The notes under the pieces: generated by a model
Database searches by the model: none
What the model was told of the DNA's origin: nothing
What the model saw: the letters and a program-made list of their open reading frames with translations, nothing else
Assembly: GCA_019925095.2 (NCBI GenBank)
Contig: CM034412.1
Span: forward strand, 11,942,001 to 12,006,000
Direction of reading: 5' to 3'
From: Dendrolimus kikuchii
Lineage: Eukaryota; Arthropoda; Insecta; Lepidoptera; Lasiocampidae
Length of the DNA: 64,000 nt
Position numbers and translations under genes: made by a program
In this document: positions 9,884 to 22,506 of the stretch, piece after piece
How the letters are laid out: the number at the start of each line of letters is the position of its first letter
How positions within the stretch are numbered: the first letter of the stretch is position 1

Positions 9884-10560
9884 GCCATGGAAGATGGGAC
9901 GCCCCTTAGTATGGGACGCAACTTGTGTTGATACTTTGGCGGCTTCCCATCTCCCAGTTACAACCGTGACAGCCAGGGCCGCTGCCACAAACCAGGAGGC
10001 CCTGAAACGCCGCTAATATGTGTCCATTGGTAATGGGTACATATTTGTGGCTTTCGGGGTTGAAACCTTGGGGCCGTGGGGGCCTGGAGCTCATCACCTC
10101 TATCGAGACCTCTCAACGCGTCTAATTGAGGTCTCGCGTGACCAAAAGGCTGGCTTGCACCTAGGGACCATCCAACGTGGAAATGCGGTCAGCATTTTGG
10201 GCACTCTCCCCGCCGACAGCGACCTGGAGTCTATTGTTTACTTATAGTTTGTTATTTTGTAAGTCTAGTTATATTTATATTGTAATTTAATTTTAGTTGA
10301 TATTAATTTACAATTAGTTTTATTTATGTTATTGTTTTTAGTATTTATCATAGTTCTTATTTATAATTTAGTTTTTAATTATACTTAGATCTTAACCTTT
10401 CCCTTCCCCTAAGTGTCAATCTTCTACGTATATTAAATACAAAATTATTAACTAAAATCAATTAATACGACAAAAATTGCTCAAAATGTTTTATTGATTA
10501 GTAATTAATTATAAGTTAGTAATTGTATATTTTGGTGTGCAATAAAGTGTTCTCTCTCTC
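9884..10560 (+). pseudogene. LINE-P ORF2 C-terminus and 3' UTR
   Basis: The reading is [15 protein letters not shown]...NQEALKRR*...IGNGYIFVAFGVETLGPWGP...LIEVSRDQKAG.HLG, then TIQRGNAVSILGTLPADSDLE and a stop at about 10246. It aligns with the minus-strand copy at 24741-25467. An in-frame stop after KRR and loss of the 'QRisiA' residues make it non-functional. The 3' UTR ends 'ttggtgtgcaataaagtg' plus (CT)n. The clade was not settled. Confidence 0.75.
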
Positions 10561-11082
10561 TCTATGTCTCTAAAGTACTGGACAGATTTCAAAAAAATAT
10601 TTCACCATTCCTGCTATTCATGCTACATTATGCCTGACTAATATAGGCTTATAATTAGAGATCCCTATTAAAACTTCAATAATGTAACCCATCAATCTAA
10701 ACAAAATAAATAGTCTGGAACCGGATTCTACGATTTTGATGATGATTTTAAGTGTGTTTATTGTAATAAAGAGTCATCTACCTATCTATAAAAAATTCAG
10801 ACGTTTAAGAATTTCCTCACAAGCCAGACGGAACCTATGACATGGCAACCCTATTTAAGAGGATTATGTAACCGGACTACAAGTAAACGAAGTTGAGATA
10901 TAAATCTTAGTTTATATATTTAGGCATGCCTTTTTTGTCACCCCCCCATTTTAAATTTTCTAATTAGCACCTATTAGGCTTATATTACGATTTTGCAAAT
11001 CTAAGCTCACTTAGCTCTTGAAGAGCATCGCATATTTCGTATGAGGCGACGCGGTAACTGTTCGGGAAAGATAGATTAGATT
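10561..11082. other. anonymous stretch
   Basis: No gene or confident repeat was seen. Confidence 0.4.
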
Positions 11083-11265
11083 TTGTATTTGGATAATTTT
11101 GACCTATTAAAAATATCCAATATTAGTTGTAAAGCCAAAGTTGTTTTCTTTTTTCAAATAATAATTTTTTTCCCGTTCTTAAGGCAATTTTTCGATATTT
11201 TCGAAATATCCTTTAAGGACATTGCGTGCCCCCACGTGCCCCCACAAAAAAGCCCTGCATTTAGA
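11083..11265 (-). repeat. hAT-like MITE fragment (family G)
   Basis: It ends 'gtgcccccacaaaaaagccctg'. Read from the minus strand, the terminus is CAGGGCTTTTTTGTGGGGGC, matching one end of the element at 50052-50284. The other terminus is not clear, so the copy looks truncated. Confidence 0.55.
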
Positions 11266-12409
<1,144 letters not shown>

Positions 12410-12500
12410 TCTAGGTAAGCGTGCTCCATCTTCGACCGCATCATCATCCTGCACTGGACGTGATCGTGGTCAAAGGCAAACCTATTTACTATAAAAAAAA
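12410..12500 (+). repeat. retroposed tail, family N copy 1
   Basis: 'tctaggtaagcgtgctccat' through 'gtgatcgtggtcaaa' to 'ctataaaaaaaaa' recurs almost unchanged at 34726-34815. The A-rich end indicates a LINE 3' end. Confidence 0.7.
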
Positions 12501-12719
12501 ATATATAATTTGTGTACTACTGTACTTACTGCGACCAGGGGCCCTAAAGCATCCGCTTTCGCAGAAATTTTATCACGAACGTGACTATTATTAAAATAAA
12601 GTGGAACTTTATGCTATGTCTTACTTACACATACCAATAACTGGACATGTGTCAATAAAAAGCAGCTGTGTTAGGTTTTTAATCGAAAAAGTATTGGAGA
12701 AAGATCAGATATAAAGCAC

Positions 12720-12865
12720 TGCGAAGAAAAGTGCTTGTATGAAGAGGTTAATGAAAGTAGATGAAGCGCAATGTACGTCAACATGCCAAGACTGGAGCAA
12801 GTGGTGTACTATCATCTCTGCCTACCCTATGGGAAACAGGCGTGATGATATATCTATGATGATCT
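12720..12865 (+). repeat. RTE-type LINE 3' end
   Basis: It contains 'gaggttaatgaaagtagatg', 'gcaagtggtgtac' and 'catctctgcctaccc' followed by 'gaaacaggcgtgatgatat', a tail type I associate with lepidopteran RTE LINEs. A shorter relative lies at 6708-6780. Confidence 0.55.
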
Positions 12866-13821
12866 CGGACGAAATAAAAGCTTAGATGGAGCCCACGTGT
12901 ACAAAGGCGTTAGTCAAAGTCAAAGTCGAAATAATTTATTTGTTTGACACATGGACGTTTTTGCAGATGTTATGCTAAGTGTCAAGTTACATGTTTTGCC
13001 TTGGACAGGCATACGAATTTGTTGTAGTATTGGTTACAAGCCCTTTGTAGTCCTTATGACTACATATAGATATTATGTACCATATTATATTATTACATAC
13101 CAAATATATAATATATTGGTTATATTACTGATTATGATGCTCTTAGAATTACAACAAATATTTAATATACCATTTATTTATGTCGTTAAATGAAGTGAAG
13201 CATTTTTTTAAACTTGTGTGCGTAAACTTATATAGTATACACGTGGTTTATGTCTGTGTGGTTACCAATAATGTGTCCAATAGAAACTATTCCGTATTAA
13301 TTCGATTAGCAAATATTGTTGTGTTAAAATTGCGTTACGCACTGCAGCGTGATCGGCTTCCTATTCCAAAACATAAACAATATTAATTATATAAATAATA
13401 ACATAAATAATTAAATAAATATATATTTAATATTAAAATCCCTTTAATAATATATTTTAACTTGTGGACAGCGCTGTGGGCTGCATTATTACCTACTTAG
13501 TATTTTAAGTTGTAATTTCGTATTTAATTTTAATAACGTAACTGTTTGTTGTTTCAATAAAATAAAACCGGCTTTCTTTAGCCGACTTCATCCTGAGAGC
13601 TCGGGACTCGGTCTACCAAGTCTATTCGTCTAAGATGATAATAAATGACTGCTATTTAAATGAATAATTAAGATAAATCACCGAAACTTGTAGCGGTCGT
13701 GACTATTTACCACTGCAAGACCTTCGTGCACAATTCATTTACTCAATAAACAATCTTCATCCTCATTACACGCTTAAATATATATAATTATATAATTCTT
13801 AAGTGTTTCTTTATCATTAAC
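12866..13821. other. anonymous AT-rich stretch
   Basis: 12912-12940 has a 'gtcaaagtcaaagtcgaaat' motif common at lepidopteran LINE ends. Near 13570, 'tagccgacttcatcc' resembles the end of TTAA-flanked MITEs. The 80- and 68-codon frames lack motifs. Confidence 0.35.
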
Positions 13822-13920
13822 TTGCTGTTACCCACGACTTCATCTACGTGTAATTTTTTTCGCAGAACCCTAAAACAGTAACCTAAGTTACCCCTTATAA
13901 AATCAGCTGTTACGTGTAAC
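13822..13920 (-). repeat. Helitron-like fragment
   Basis: 'acccacgacttcatctacgt' and 'cagaaccctaaaacagtaac' on the plus strand are the inverse of the 3' half of the 51175-51430 family. Confidence 0.5.
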
Positions 13921-14130
13921 AAATGTTAAAGAAGGCTCATCAGGCTACTCCGATTACCGATTTTGATGAATTCACCCGAATGAAGTTGATCATCGGTTCG
14001 GGAAGAAATAAACAATACAGCTTAAAGAATTTCCTTTAGTGGTGTTTTTTTTGTATGCTTTTATAACCTTTTACACAATCCAAATAAATAAATAATAATT
14101 ATGCCTAAGTCTTATACTATAAACTATTTA

Positions 14131-14136
<6 letters not shown>

Positions 14137-14214
<78 letters not shown>
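14137..14214. repeat. (AT)n microsatellite
   Basis: An essentially pure AT dinucleotide run. Confidence 0.95.
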
Positions 14215-14218
<4 letters not shown>

Positions 14219-14500
14219 TGATGAAAGAATGACTAAACAGATATACAATGCAAAAGTGGATATACATACATACATACATACATAACTTCACGCCAGTTCC
14301 CTTGCGGGGTAGGCACGAACAACAGAGTGCCATTTAGGCTTATTCTTACACACCTCACTTGCCTCTTTGACATTCATAACTCTTGTCATGCAAGCTCGTC
14401 TGTTCTGTAAGTATTAGATTAAATGGCACTCTGTTATATATGCCTATATATAATATAACTGGCGTGAAGTTATGTATGTATGTATGTATGTATATATATA
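14219..14500. mobile_element. rearranged RTE-1 copy (sense, inverted, sense)
   Basis: 14219-14261 is sense (residues MxxERMTKQIYNAKVD). 14263-14405 is the element's 3' end on the minus strand, starting with (CATA)n. 14413-14493 is a sense 3' end again, closing with (TATG)n. All three belong to the RTE-1 family at 63.3-64.0 kb. The arrangement is an inverted self-duplication. Confidence 0.8.
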
Positions 14501-14514
14501 TATAATAAGAAAAA

Positions 14515-14762
14515 TGTATTTATTGCATGATTTCAGCAGAGAGGCATCGCCTATGGACGCGCTGCTGCTCTCTTAAAGGAGATTGGAACCTGGTCACTAA
14601 TGCCGGAACACAACACAAGGTTGTTATGGCGGCATACTCTAGACCAGGGGTGGTCGCCATCCAGTCGAGCAAATACCCTACCACTTGGCTATGGGTTGTT
14701 TAGTCGCCTCTTACGACAGGCCGCCAGGTCACAGGAAATTGTATTCTTTCCCCGTTCCGATA
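14515..14762 (-). repeat. repA copy 5
   Basis: A minus-strand copy with a deletion near its 3' end: 'catcgcctatggac' is joined directly to 'gcgctgctgctctc'. Confidence 0.85.
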
Positions 14763-14799
14763 AATGTGTATTTAATTTATAAAATATGTAGTTGTTGTT

Positions 14800-15003
14800 G
14801 TAAAATATGTTGTAGTACCTAATAATCTGCACCACCTACGTCGCCAAATTAGGTTAAACTATTCCTTAAGTTAAGTTGCCTGATAGAGGTTGCTTTCAGC
14901 GATAAGGCCGACTATTGTTTCTACCATGACAATATTGTAATTGTGTATTTTTGAAATGATATATTTGGTGAGCAATAAAGTGTTTATCAATCTATCTACC
15001 TAA
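14800..15003 (+). mobile_element. LINE-F 3' end
   Basis: It contains 'ccacctacgtcgcc', 'ttgcctgatagaggttgc', 'gcgataaggccgactattg' and 'ggtgagcaataaagtg', followed by an 'atctatct' tail. Confidence 0.7.
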
Positions 15004-15240
15004 ATAAAGTATAATTCGTGAGGCGTTAATTTTTTGCGTAACAAAAGGTACAAAAGTCATAATATGGATACCTTGAAAGTGCAATTATTGGGTGCAACGA
15101 GAGACGGTGAGTGGCGCAATCACAAGGCTTACCCTACGTAATATTACATGTTTATCATTCAATTAAATTCACGCAAAACTTGCTCATATCGGATAAGGGA
15201 CGTTTTAAGCATATTGGGTGCCGGTACGAAAATAACCCTG

Positions 15241-15272
15241 AACCCCCTATGTCTATATAGACATAGGGGGTT
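15241..15272. repeat. perfect 32-bp palindrome
   Basis: AACCCCCTATGTCTAT is followed immediately by its exact reverse complement with no loop. It lies just before a Helitron-like element. Confidence 0.95.
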
Positions 15273-15278
15273 ATATTT

Positions 15279-15698
15279 GTATATATATAAAAATCAATTG
15301 CTGTTCGTTAGTCTTGCTAAAACTAGAGAACGGCGGGACTGATTTGGCTAATTTTGTTTTTGAATTATTTGTGGAAGTCCAGGGAAGGTTTAAAAGGTGA
15401 GTAAATGTGAAAAAAATGCTTGGAATGTATTAAAAACAACAATTTCGCTTTCCCTTAGAAACTATTCCTACCCGTCAAACATTTGAAATTCGTCCCGTGG
15501 TTTAGAAATCAATTAAATTTAAAAGTCGTTTAGAAATAAAATAAATTTAAAAGTAAAGTTTTTTTTAATTTTCTTGGTTTTGCATTCAAAACCAAAAAAA
15601 ATATCATTATTTTACTAAAGTTGAAACATTTTGCAATGATCATTCTGATTTTTTATTTATTGATTCTGAGGCGGTACGAAGTTTGCCGCGTCAGCTAG
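15279..15698 (+). mobile_element. Helitron-like element HEL-1 copy
   Basis: It runs from a TATATATA-type start and 'aatcaattgctgttcgttag' to 'gtttgccgcgtcagCTAG' before T. Four further copies lie at 16625, 26913, 30767 and 38417. Noncoding. Confidence 0.75.
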
Positions 15699-15739
15699 TT
15701 AACAATAAAAATAAAAAACTTAAAGGAGATTGGGGCTTT

Positions 15740-15976
15740 TGTGCTAAGGAAATGTAATGAGTTCAGATATGGCTGAAAAAAAGCGTTAGATTTTTTTCTA
15801 TTGCAAAATGGAAAACATCAGCCGAAAATTCTATCTGAATAAGAAATTTTATAAAAAAATAATGTTACAAATAAAATAAGTTATCGATTACCATAATCGA
15901 TGTATGTGAATAAATTTTAACAATAAAAAATTATGAAAACAGTTACATCACACGATTAATTCATTCAAAATAACTT
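15740..15976. repeat. FB2 arm, first half
   Basis: It matches 4575-4735 of FB2 in order: 'ggaaaacatcag', 'gttatcgattaccataatcg', 'acgattaattcattca', 'aataact'. The match breaks here and resumes at 17393. Confidence 0.65.
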
Positions 15977-16084
15977 GAAGAGAGTGCTATGATATGGGAC
16001 GTGATGTAAGGCTGTTGAATATGTATAACTTCGATCTTAAAACTGGCTTTTATTTTCACACTAATAAGTCTCTTTCAATAGTAC

Positions 16085-16374
16085 TGTTACCACTCTGGTC
16101 CCGACAAATACAAAATCTACCTGCATATCTGAAACAAACTACATTTATTACCCGTCGGCATTCGAACTATTCTTTTATGGTCATATTCTTTTGTTTACTT
16201 TGTGTTTAAAATTTGTGATTAGAAAACAGCCCATTGTTGTATTGTAATCTTTTATGGCAGTCATTAGCCAGGTGTGTCGGATTAAAGTCGACTTAGATAC
16301 GGGAACATTGCAGTTGCACGGTATAAAACGATGACCTGAACGGCATTTTAATTCGAGTCTCGCGACTCGTAACA
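16085..16374 (+). mobile_element. solo LTR (LTR-1 family), internally deleted
   Basis: TGTTACCACT...ACTCGTAACA is flanked by perfect GTAC duplications (16081-16084, 16375-16378). TATAAA lies at 16322-16327. It is 290 bp against 446-496 in the other copies, because the part after the TATA box is missing up to 'cggcattttaattcgag'. Confidence 0.9.
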
Positions 16375-16624
16375 GTACAAAAGTCTATCTCCTAACTGAA
16401 TTCAACCTTCTCTGAACTTTTTTACAGTTTTGAATTCCCACGACTGAGTGCAAGTTTTGTATACAACTCTCATTGGTTAGTCGTATTACTACGTTCTGGC
16501 TAACACAGCTATATAAGCATTGATTAAAAATACCAAAAGTAGATCATTAAGTAATTGATAAATTAAATTTTAATAAATAAATAAGCAATTTAAAGTGGAT
16601 AGTTATATATAATTTATTTTATGA

Positions 16625-17067
16625 CTAGCTGACCCGGCAAACTTCGTACCGCCTCAGAATTAATAAATAAAAAAGCTGAATGATAATTGCAGAATGTTTC
16701 AACTTTAGTAAAAAATGTGGTCAAAACTCAACCGGAATGAACATCAAACGTTTGATATTCAAAACCAAAAAATTTAAAAAAACTTCGCTTTTAAATTTAA
16801 TTTGATTTCTGAACAACTTTTAAATGTTAATTGATTTCTAAACGACGGGACGAATATCAAATATTTGACAGCTAGGAATAGTTTCTAAGGGAAAGCGAAA
16901 TTTTTGTTTTTACTGTATTCCAAGCATTTTTCATATTTACTCACCTTTTAAACCTTCCCTGTACTTTCACAAATAATTCAAAACCAAAATTAGCCAAATC
17001 AGTTCAGCCGTTCTCGAGTTTTGGCGAGACTAACGAACAGAAATTGATTTTTGTAAATATACATAGA
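16625..17067 (-). mobile_element. HEL-1 copy
   Basis: The minus-strand 3' end CTAG (16625-16628) follows A and the 5' TC (17066-17067 as GA) precedes T. Internal phrases match the 15279 copy. Confidence 0.8.
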
Positions 17068-17392
17068 TTAGAAATTATGATTATACATGAATAATAAAAA
17101 TAGCGTAGATCAAAAGATGTTGTTGCTATGTTTTTCTTAAGGTAGGTAGTCAAACGTCAAAAGCCAAACGTCAAAATTAATTGCCAAAAGATTGACCTTG
17201 AACTTGATCTACATTTGTTTATAAGAGAATTATATTTCAATACAAGTTTTATTACGAAAGTTTCCAATAGACCTGAGTTTAGACATTATATTGGACACCC
17301 GAGCGCCTGATAACTAGGATTGTGGTATATTAAGCAAAGAGTATTAAAATATCTACAACTATGAACATGGTAAGTGTACCCACTACAAACTA

Positions 17393-17590
17393 AACCCACT
17401 ACAATTATAAAAAAATATGAACAAAATAAAAATAAATCTTAAAATTACTCGTCTTCTTACAATCTGGATCCAAGAATATATCCACATATCCGTCTTCTTT
17501 TTTATGAAACAGAAAAAAGGTGCAGGTCCTAACATCGTAATCAAGGTGTGTGTATTTTTTTAATTGATAATTATCGTTGAAAATTTGCAT
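17393..17590. repeat. FB2 arm, second half
   Basis: It continues the FB2 arm from 'actaaacccactacaattat' to 'atccgtcttctttt', as at 4740-4860. Together with 15740-15976 it suggests one arm split by ~1.4 kb of later insertions. Confidence 0.6.
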
Positions 17591-18164
17591 ATTATATTGT
17601 ATACCTTGTTTTTTCTTATTTGATAAATTTTTAGTTATAATGACTTTAGATGATTAATATAAAACATTTTCTGCTGTAATATCTAACTTTAAATGTGGTT
17701 TAAGTCGTCTAAGACATTTAAAGATAATTCAATAGTGTAATTTATTGCAAATTCCTGGCTGTTATGTATAAAATTGATCTTTTAAGGAAATCAATGTATA
17801 CGTACATTATCTATCAATATGTATTATCATTTATAATTAAAAGAATATCGCGTTACACACATCGCCACAACTACGTGAAACGGCCTATAACTAAAATATT
17901 ACCGCAGATGCGACCCCAGCATTACGTGGAAAATGGGCCTTACTTGTGTAGTGTGAAACAGGCCTAAAGTTTTTTTTATTAGTCACAATGAACCATGACA
18001 CATTAACACGACAGATAAAAAAACATAGTTATGCTCGATGAACACTAATCAGGCGTTGCAATAAATAGGGTCGATGATCTTATTATGTAATTATTACGTG
18101 TCAATTTATTTGTAACCGATTTCCAAAAGGTGGGGTTCTCAATTCTACTAAGGAGATCGCGGGA
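17591..18164. other. anonymous AT-rich stretch
   Basis: No gene was seen. Confidence 0.4.
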
Positions 18165-18490
18165 TCAGATAGAAGAGTTCAGCTGCACACTCTCCAAAGT
18201 ATAACTAATAGAAAACCGATAAGCTGGCAACTCTGCGTTGACGTTCGAGATTTTGAGTTTTGTCATCGAATAGCTGGTCGTTGCCAACCAGCCTTCTGGT
18301 TTTTCGCTCAATCGGTGCTAGTGCTTCGAGCTGATATTTAGCTGAGCCATCCCAAAGGCGAAATCAGTACTCCATACACGCTCATACTTGTGCTTTGTAC
18401 AACATCTGTAGCTGTTCCGTTGTGAAGTACGCACCTTCGAAAGTATGTCTAGTTTATTGCCGTATTTTGTGCTATCTACTCAATGTAAGA
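18165..18490 (-). pseudogene. Jockey-type LINE ORF2 C-terminus remnant
   Basis: The minus strand reads KLDILSKVR, FTTEQLQMLYKAQV*, CMEYW, LWDGSAKYQLEALAPIERK, RRLVGNDQLFD and RVASLSVFY*, the conserved post-RT region of Jockey-clade LINEs. Several in-frame stops make it dead. It is related to the plus-strand remnant at 54985-55500. Confidence 0.7.
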
Positions 18491-18871
18491 GCCAGAGTTG
18501 AGTCAATGATGATGATATCGGTATCGATGGTATAAATCTGGTATGTGTCTTGTGAGAAAAATATTGCGAAAATTAATGTAAACAAAACTAGTGATGTAGG
18601 TATAGGTAAAACCAAAAGTGTCCAAAAAACCAGACCGTCTCTCCACTGGGTAATTAAGTATATAACAACGTCCATCCAAGGTTGTCTACACCGGAAGCAA
18701 GCTGTATTTATTTTCAAAAATAATGATATCGTTACAAATTTATATACGAAATTTTAAAATATAGTGTGAGATATGTCATTATTGTTAAGGTCAACCGTAA
18801 TGAGTTTGTTTTATAAATCGACGTTTTTTGGAGTTCCCTATGTTAAAAATTAGGGTTAGAATCCATTAGCG
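18491..18871. other. anonymous stretch
   Basis: Overlapping 81- and 70-codon frames on opposite strands have no recognisable motif. Confidence 0.35.
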
Positions 18872-19113
18872 TTATTATTTTTTTATTGCATGAATTCAGC
18901 AGACATGCAGACGGCCCACTAGATAAAAAGCGGCTACCATCGCCTATGGACATTTGTAAGACCAAAGGTGCTACCCATGTGCTCCCGGTTTCTAAAGGGA
19001 GACTGAAACCTGGCCACTAATGCATGGAGGTTGTTATGACAGCATACAAGAGTATGCTGTCATAACCCCTGGTTACCCCTGGTTAAGAAACCAGGGGTAA
19101 TAGTTATCCAGAC
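18872..19113 (-). repeat. repA copy 6 with hairpin rearrangement
   Basis: A minus-strand copy. In its middle, 19033-19100 holds two perfect hairpins made from repA's own sequence (see findings). Confidence 0.85.
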
Positions 19114-20018
19114 ATCCAACCTGTCAATCGGTACGGGAGCGTGGGGTAATTGGCACTACCGGTGTATGTACCAAATATGTGTAGTACCTGCGAGACTAGT
19201 CAAGGTAACGTGTGTGATATCAAACACAGAAAATGTGCTTTATTATAAAGTTTTATTTATATCGTACCTAATTACCCCATACCGCATTCACATTTTCCCT
19301 ACGGGATTATCTTCATTACTGCATAGGGTTTCGTGTGAAATGGAACGTTAATAGTTTTTTCGTTCATATTTCTAATGACACGTTAATTTGTAAGACTTTT
19401 ACTGTCACTAATAAGTAGATAGATAAACAAAGTTTGTTTTGCAATAAAAGTTGTTTTTTTTAATTTGTCTATTATTTAAAGCGTTGTAGGTTTAGTGTTT
19501 CGAATTCCCCCACTTTCCCCTATGTGGTACAAATGTTTTAAGTAGACACAGACGGTTCTTTGAGGGAAATAAACAACCCGTACATTCATAATAAATACAA
19601 TTTAGTTTGTAGTATTTACACATTAGCAAGAATTAATAATTTAAAGAATAATTATATTAGGAAGGATGTACATACAATGAGATATTTTACACGACGATAT
19701 TGATATTTCTATAAAATGATTTTTGTATATTGTATGTGCGTCTATTTTTACTACATGGGTATAAGTTCCCGGTATCTTGAGCGGTCGGCGGAATAATAGA
19801 AATCCCTTTACGCATTGAGCGTAGACAATGTGGTGCTTATCGACGATCGATGATGATTATCGACATATCGAAAATATTGTGTTATGTCCCTTTACTCAAA
19901 AGGTATATATAATAAATACATTGTATTACAAAAAAGGATTACCAATATCACTGTGTGTAGGTCAAGGTGACCGCTTAAGAGTCGTGCTGGAAATTATATT
20001 TTTGTAATTATATTTTTT
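19114..20018. other. anonymous stretch
   Basis: No recognisable gene or repeat was seen. Near 19840, 'atcgacgatcgatgatgatt' is a small inverted motif. Confidence 0.35.
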
Positions 20019-20330
20019 ATCCGTGCAGGAACCGAGAAAAAATATAATTTACTGCGGCCGGGCGACCTGTCGTAAGAGGCGACAAAAGAACCCACAGCCA
20101 GGTGATAGGGCATTTGCCCGACTGGACGGCGATCACCCCTGGTCTAGAGTATGCCACCATAACGACTTTAAGTTGTGTTCCAGCACTAGAGACCAGGTTC
20201 CACTCTCCATTAAGAGAGCAGTAGCGCATTTGTAGCACTTCTGGTGTTGCAAATGTCCATAGGCGATGGTAACCGCTTTCCACCAAGTGGGTCGTCTCCC
20301 TGTCTGCTGATCTCCTGCAATAAAAAAAAA
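20019..20330 (+). repeat. repA copy 7 (full length)
   Basis: Full length from 'atccgtgcaggaaccgag' to a nine-A tail. Confidence 0.9.
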
Positions 20331-20489
20331 TAGTAGCAATACGAGACAAACACCTTATGCGCGTTTATTATATCTTATTATTCATTGACTTGCCCTACCA
20401 TCGTTTGAATTTTTATATTACTTGTATAGAGAGTATGTCAAATTTTAAGCGATAATAAGGCAAATGGCAATTCCAAGGCAATGATAGTC

Positions 20490-20955
20490 GTGGTAGCTTA
20501 GTAGTTAGCGCACGCGTTTTCAATTAAAAGGGCGCGGGTTCGAATCCTGGCCGGAAAGCACGCACCACTTACGCAGTTTTCTGACCTAGTGTGCATATTG
20601 TTACAATTACTACGTGCTAGCGGTGAAGGAAAACAATGAAACCTGCACATCAAGATAACCAACATGTTAAAGAACCTGCCAAGCCACCATGGACAAGCGT
20701 GGAATTTAGAATTGTTGTGACTTCCAAACCAGACCCGTGAGAGGAGGAGGGTGGGGAGAATTCGACCAAACTACCCACCAAACCCAACCTGCGCCCCATC
20801 TTCGCACTTTAGTTTAGTTAGACGTCACGGGATCTAGTATATGGTTACTACACCGTGAGACTCTCGTGCACAGTGGTAGGTATATTGTCCGTTCCCCTAT
20901 AATGGGATGCCCAAACCCAGCAGTGGGACGTTTTTGGGCTGCTATTGTTTATTAT
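20490..20955 (+). mobile_element. SINE-B copy 2 (uninterrupted)
   Basis: The tRNA-derived head has A box 'tagcttagtagttagcgc' and B box GGTTCGAATCC. The body contains 'gtgcatattgttacaatta' and 'gaacctgccaagccacc', and the tail is 'cccagcagtgggacg...gggctgctattg'. It would be transcribed by RNA polymerase III. It is not a functional tRNA gene because no cloverleaf extends past the head. Confidence 0.85.
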
Positions 20956-20964
20956 CATATGGTA

Positions 20965-21407
20965 ATTCTTTTACAGTGCAGGCTGTCAAACTTTGTAATA
21001 TGCTGTTGCCTCTTACTGTCACAGAGGTCAAATCCATACCAAATTTAGAAATTTACTCAAAAAACACTATTTGTCCACGAATAATACACTTAATATAATA
21101 ATTTATTTATTTTGAAATGTATTATTGTATATATATGACTATGTATATATGTATCTATTGATATATTTATTTCTTAGTTTAGTTTGACTATTAATGTATC
21201 TATTGCCTTTTTCCTGCTCCACCTACATCGCCTAATTCAAATTTCTTTGATTCAGGTTGCCTGGATGAGATCGTTTTGAGTGATAAGGCTGCCTATTGCT
21301 GCTATTGCCTATTGTATTGCCTAGAAGCCTAGAAATATTGTAAATATGGTCTGTTTTTGTAATTTTATATTTTGGTGTGCAATAAAGTGTTATCTCTCTC
21401 TCTATCG
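20965..21407 (+). mobile_element. LINE-F 3' end with ORF2 terminus
   Basis: The start encodes a plausible ORF2 end (LPLTVTEVKSIPNLEIYSKN). The 3' UTR follows with 'ggttgcctggatgagatcg', 'gataaggctgcctattg' and 'ggtgtgcaataaagtg' plus (CT)n. Confidence 0.65.
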
Positions 21408-21785
21408 TAAGGCAAATGCACGATCGGTAAGATATAGGAACCGGCCATTAGTCGCCTCTACGGAACCTTCGCTTTGCGAGGTCCGATATGCACTTGGTTG
21501 TTTACTTAAACTTTGTATCGCGCAATTGCTTTTTGTGTTTTATCACGAGCGATCTCTGCTCAGCACAAGGTTAAGCGGGTCTTTGATAATTGGTATTCAT
21601 CCGTCTACTATTATTTGTACAAACCTAATGTATATTTTGTTATAAAGGTTTGTTACACGCGACTGCGGCTGCTTTAGTAGAGCGGTCACGTCAACGACAA
21701 CAAATTCTATTCTATATCATGGCAAAATAATACTTCTTCCATGCTACACCATGGAAAAAGTTTCTTCCGTGTCTACCTATATACA
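21408..21785. other. unclassified stretch
   Basis: 21411-21500 is somewhat GC-rich. No motif was recognised. Confidence 0.35.
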
Positions 21786-22057
21786 TCTATATTTATACAA
21801 AATTAATAATATTGAAGTGTCTGTTTGTAATGTCAAAATAACAGCTTTTTACTAAATGCATATGAAAGTATATATGATACTTATATACAAAAAAATATTT
21901 TTTTATCTGTCTGGATGTTACGGCTAATCGTTGAAACTGCTGGACCGATTTTGACGAAACTGTCACTGGCAGATAGATGATGTTATAAGGAGTAACTTAG
22001 CGTACTTATTTTAGGCTTCCGCGAAAACAATCTGCTCGAAGTCGCGGGCACAGCTAG
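21786..22057 (+). mobile_element. Helitron-like element
   Basis: A|TCTATATTTATACAAAATT...gtcgcgggcacagCTAG|T. Both ends fit Helitron rules. Same family as 2095-2359. Confidence 0.75.
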
Positions 22058-22324
22058 TCGGACATAAATTCGACATTACACTCTATAGTTTCGTGGTTAA
22101 ATTAATAAATTCCAGACACCGCGAAAATGCTGCTAAATATAATGGATGATACTACAATTCAAGAACTAGAATACATTAAATTTTTAGGATTAACCCTATG
22201 GTCAATCTTAATTTTTCATCTATATGAAAAATTAAATTGAAAAGAAAATCCTTTGTAAAAAAAATATTAAACTAAATTATGCTTTATATAAATTCAACCC
22301 CGTAGTTAAAATCAATCAATCAAT

Positions 22325-22455
22325 CATGTCAAAGAGGCAAGTGAGGTGTGTAAGAATAAGCCTAAATGGCACTCTGTTGTTCGTGCCAACCCCGCAAGGG
22401 AACTAGCGTGAAGTTATGTATGTATGTATGTATGTATGTATGTATGTATGTAGTT
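22325..22455 (+). mobile_element. RTE-1 3' end
   Basis: 'atgtcaaagaggcaagtgag' to 'gcgtgaagttatg' and then (TATG)n to 22452. It encodes the C-terminal VKEASEVCKNKPKWHSVVRA region. Confidence 0.85.
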
Positions 22456-22506
22456 AAAGTCGATGTACTTACGATTGCTTATCATGGTCGTATAGTGTCA
22501 AACATA

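Noticed and set aside
20490..20560. Possible tRNA gene (GGTTCGAATCC B box), also at 42030-42090
   Set aside because: Only the promoter-like head is tRNA-like; no acceptor stem or cloverleaf closes, and the sequence continues into SINE bodies.
22415..22452. CRISPR-like or other array at (TATG)n tracts
   Set aside because: Simple tetranucleotide tails of RTE-1 copies; no spacers.
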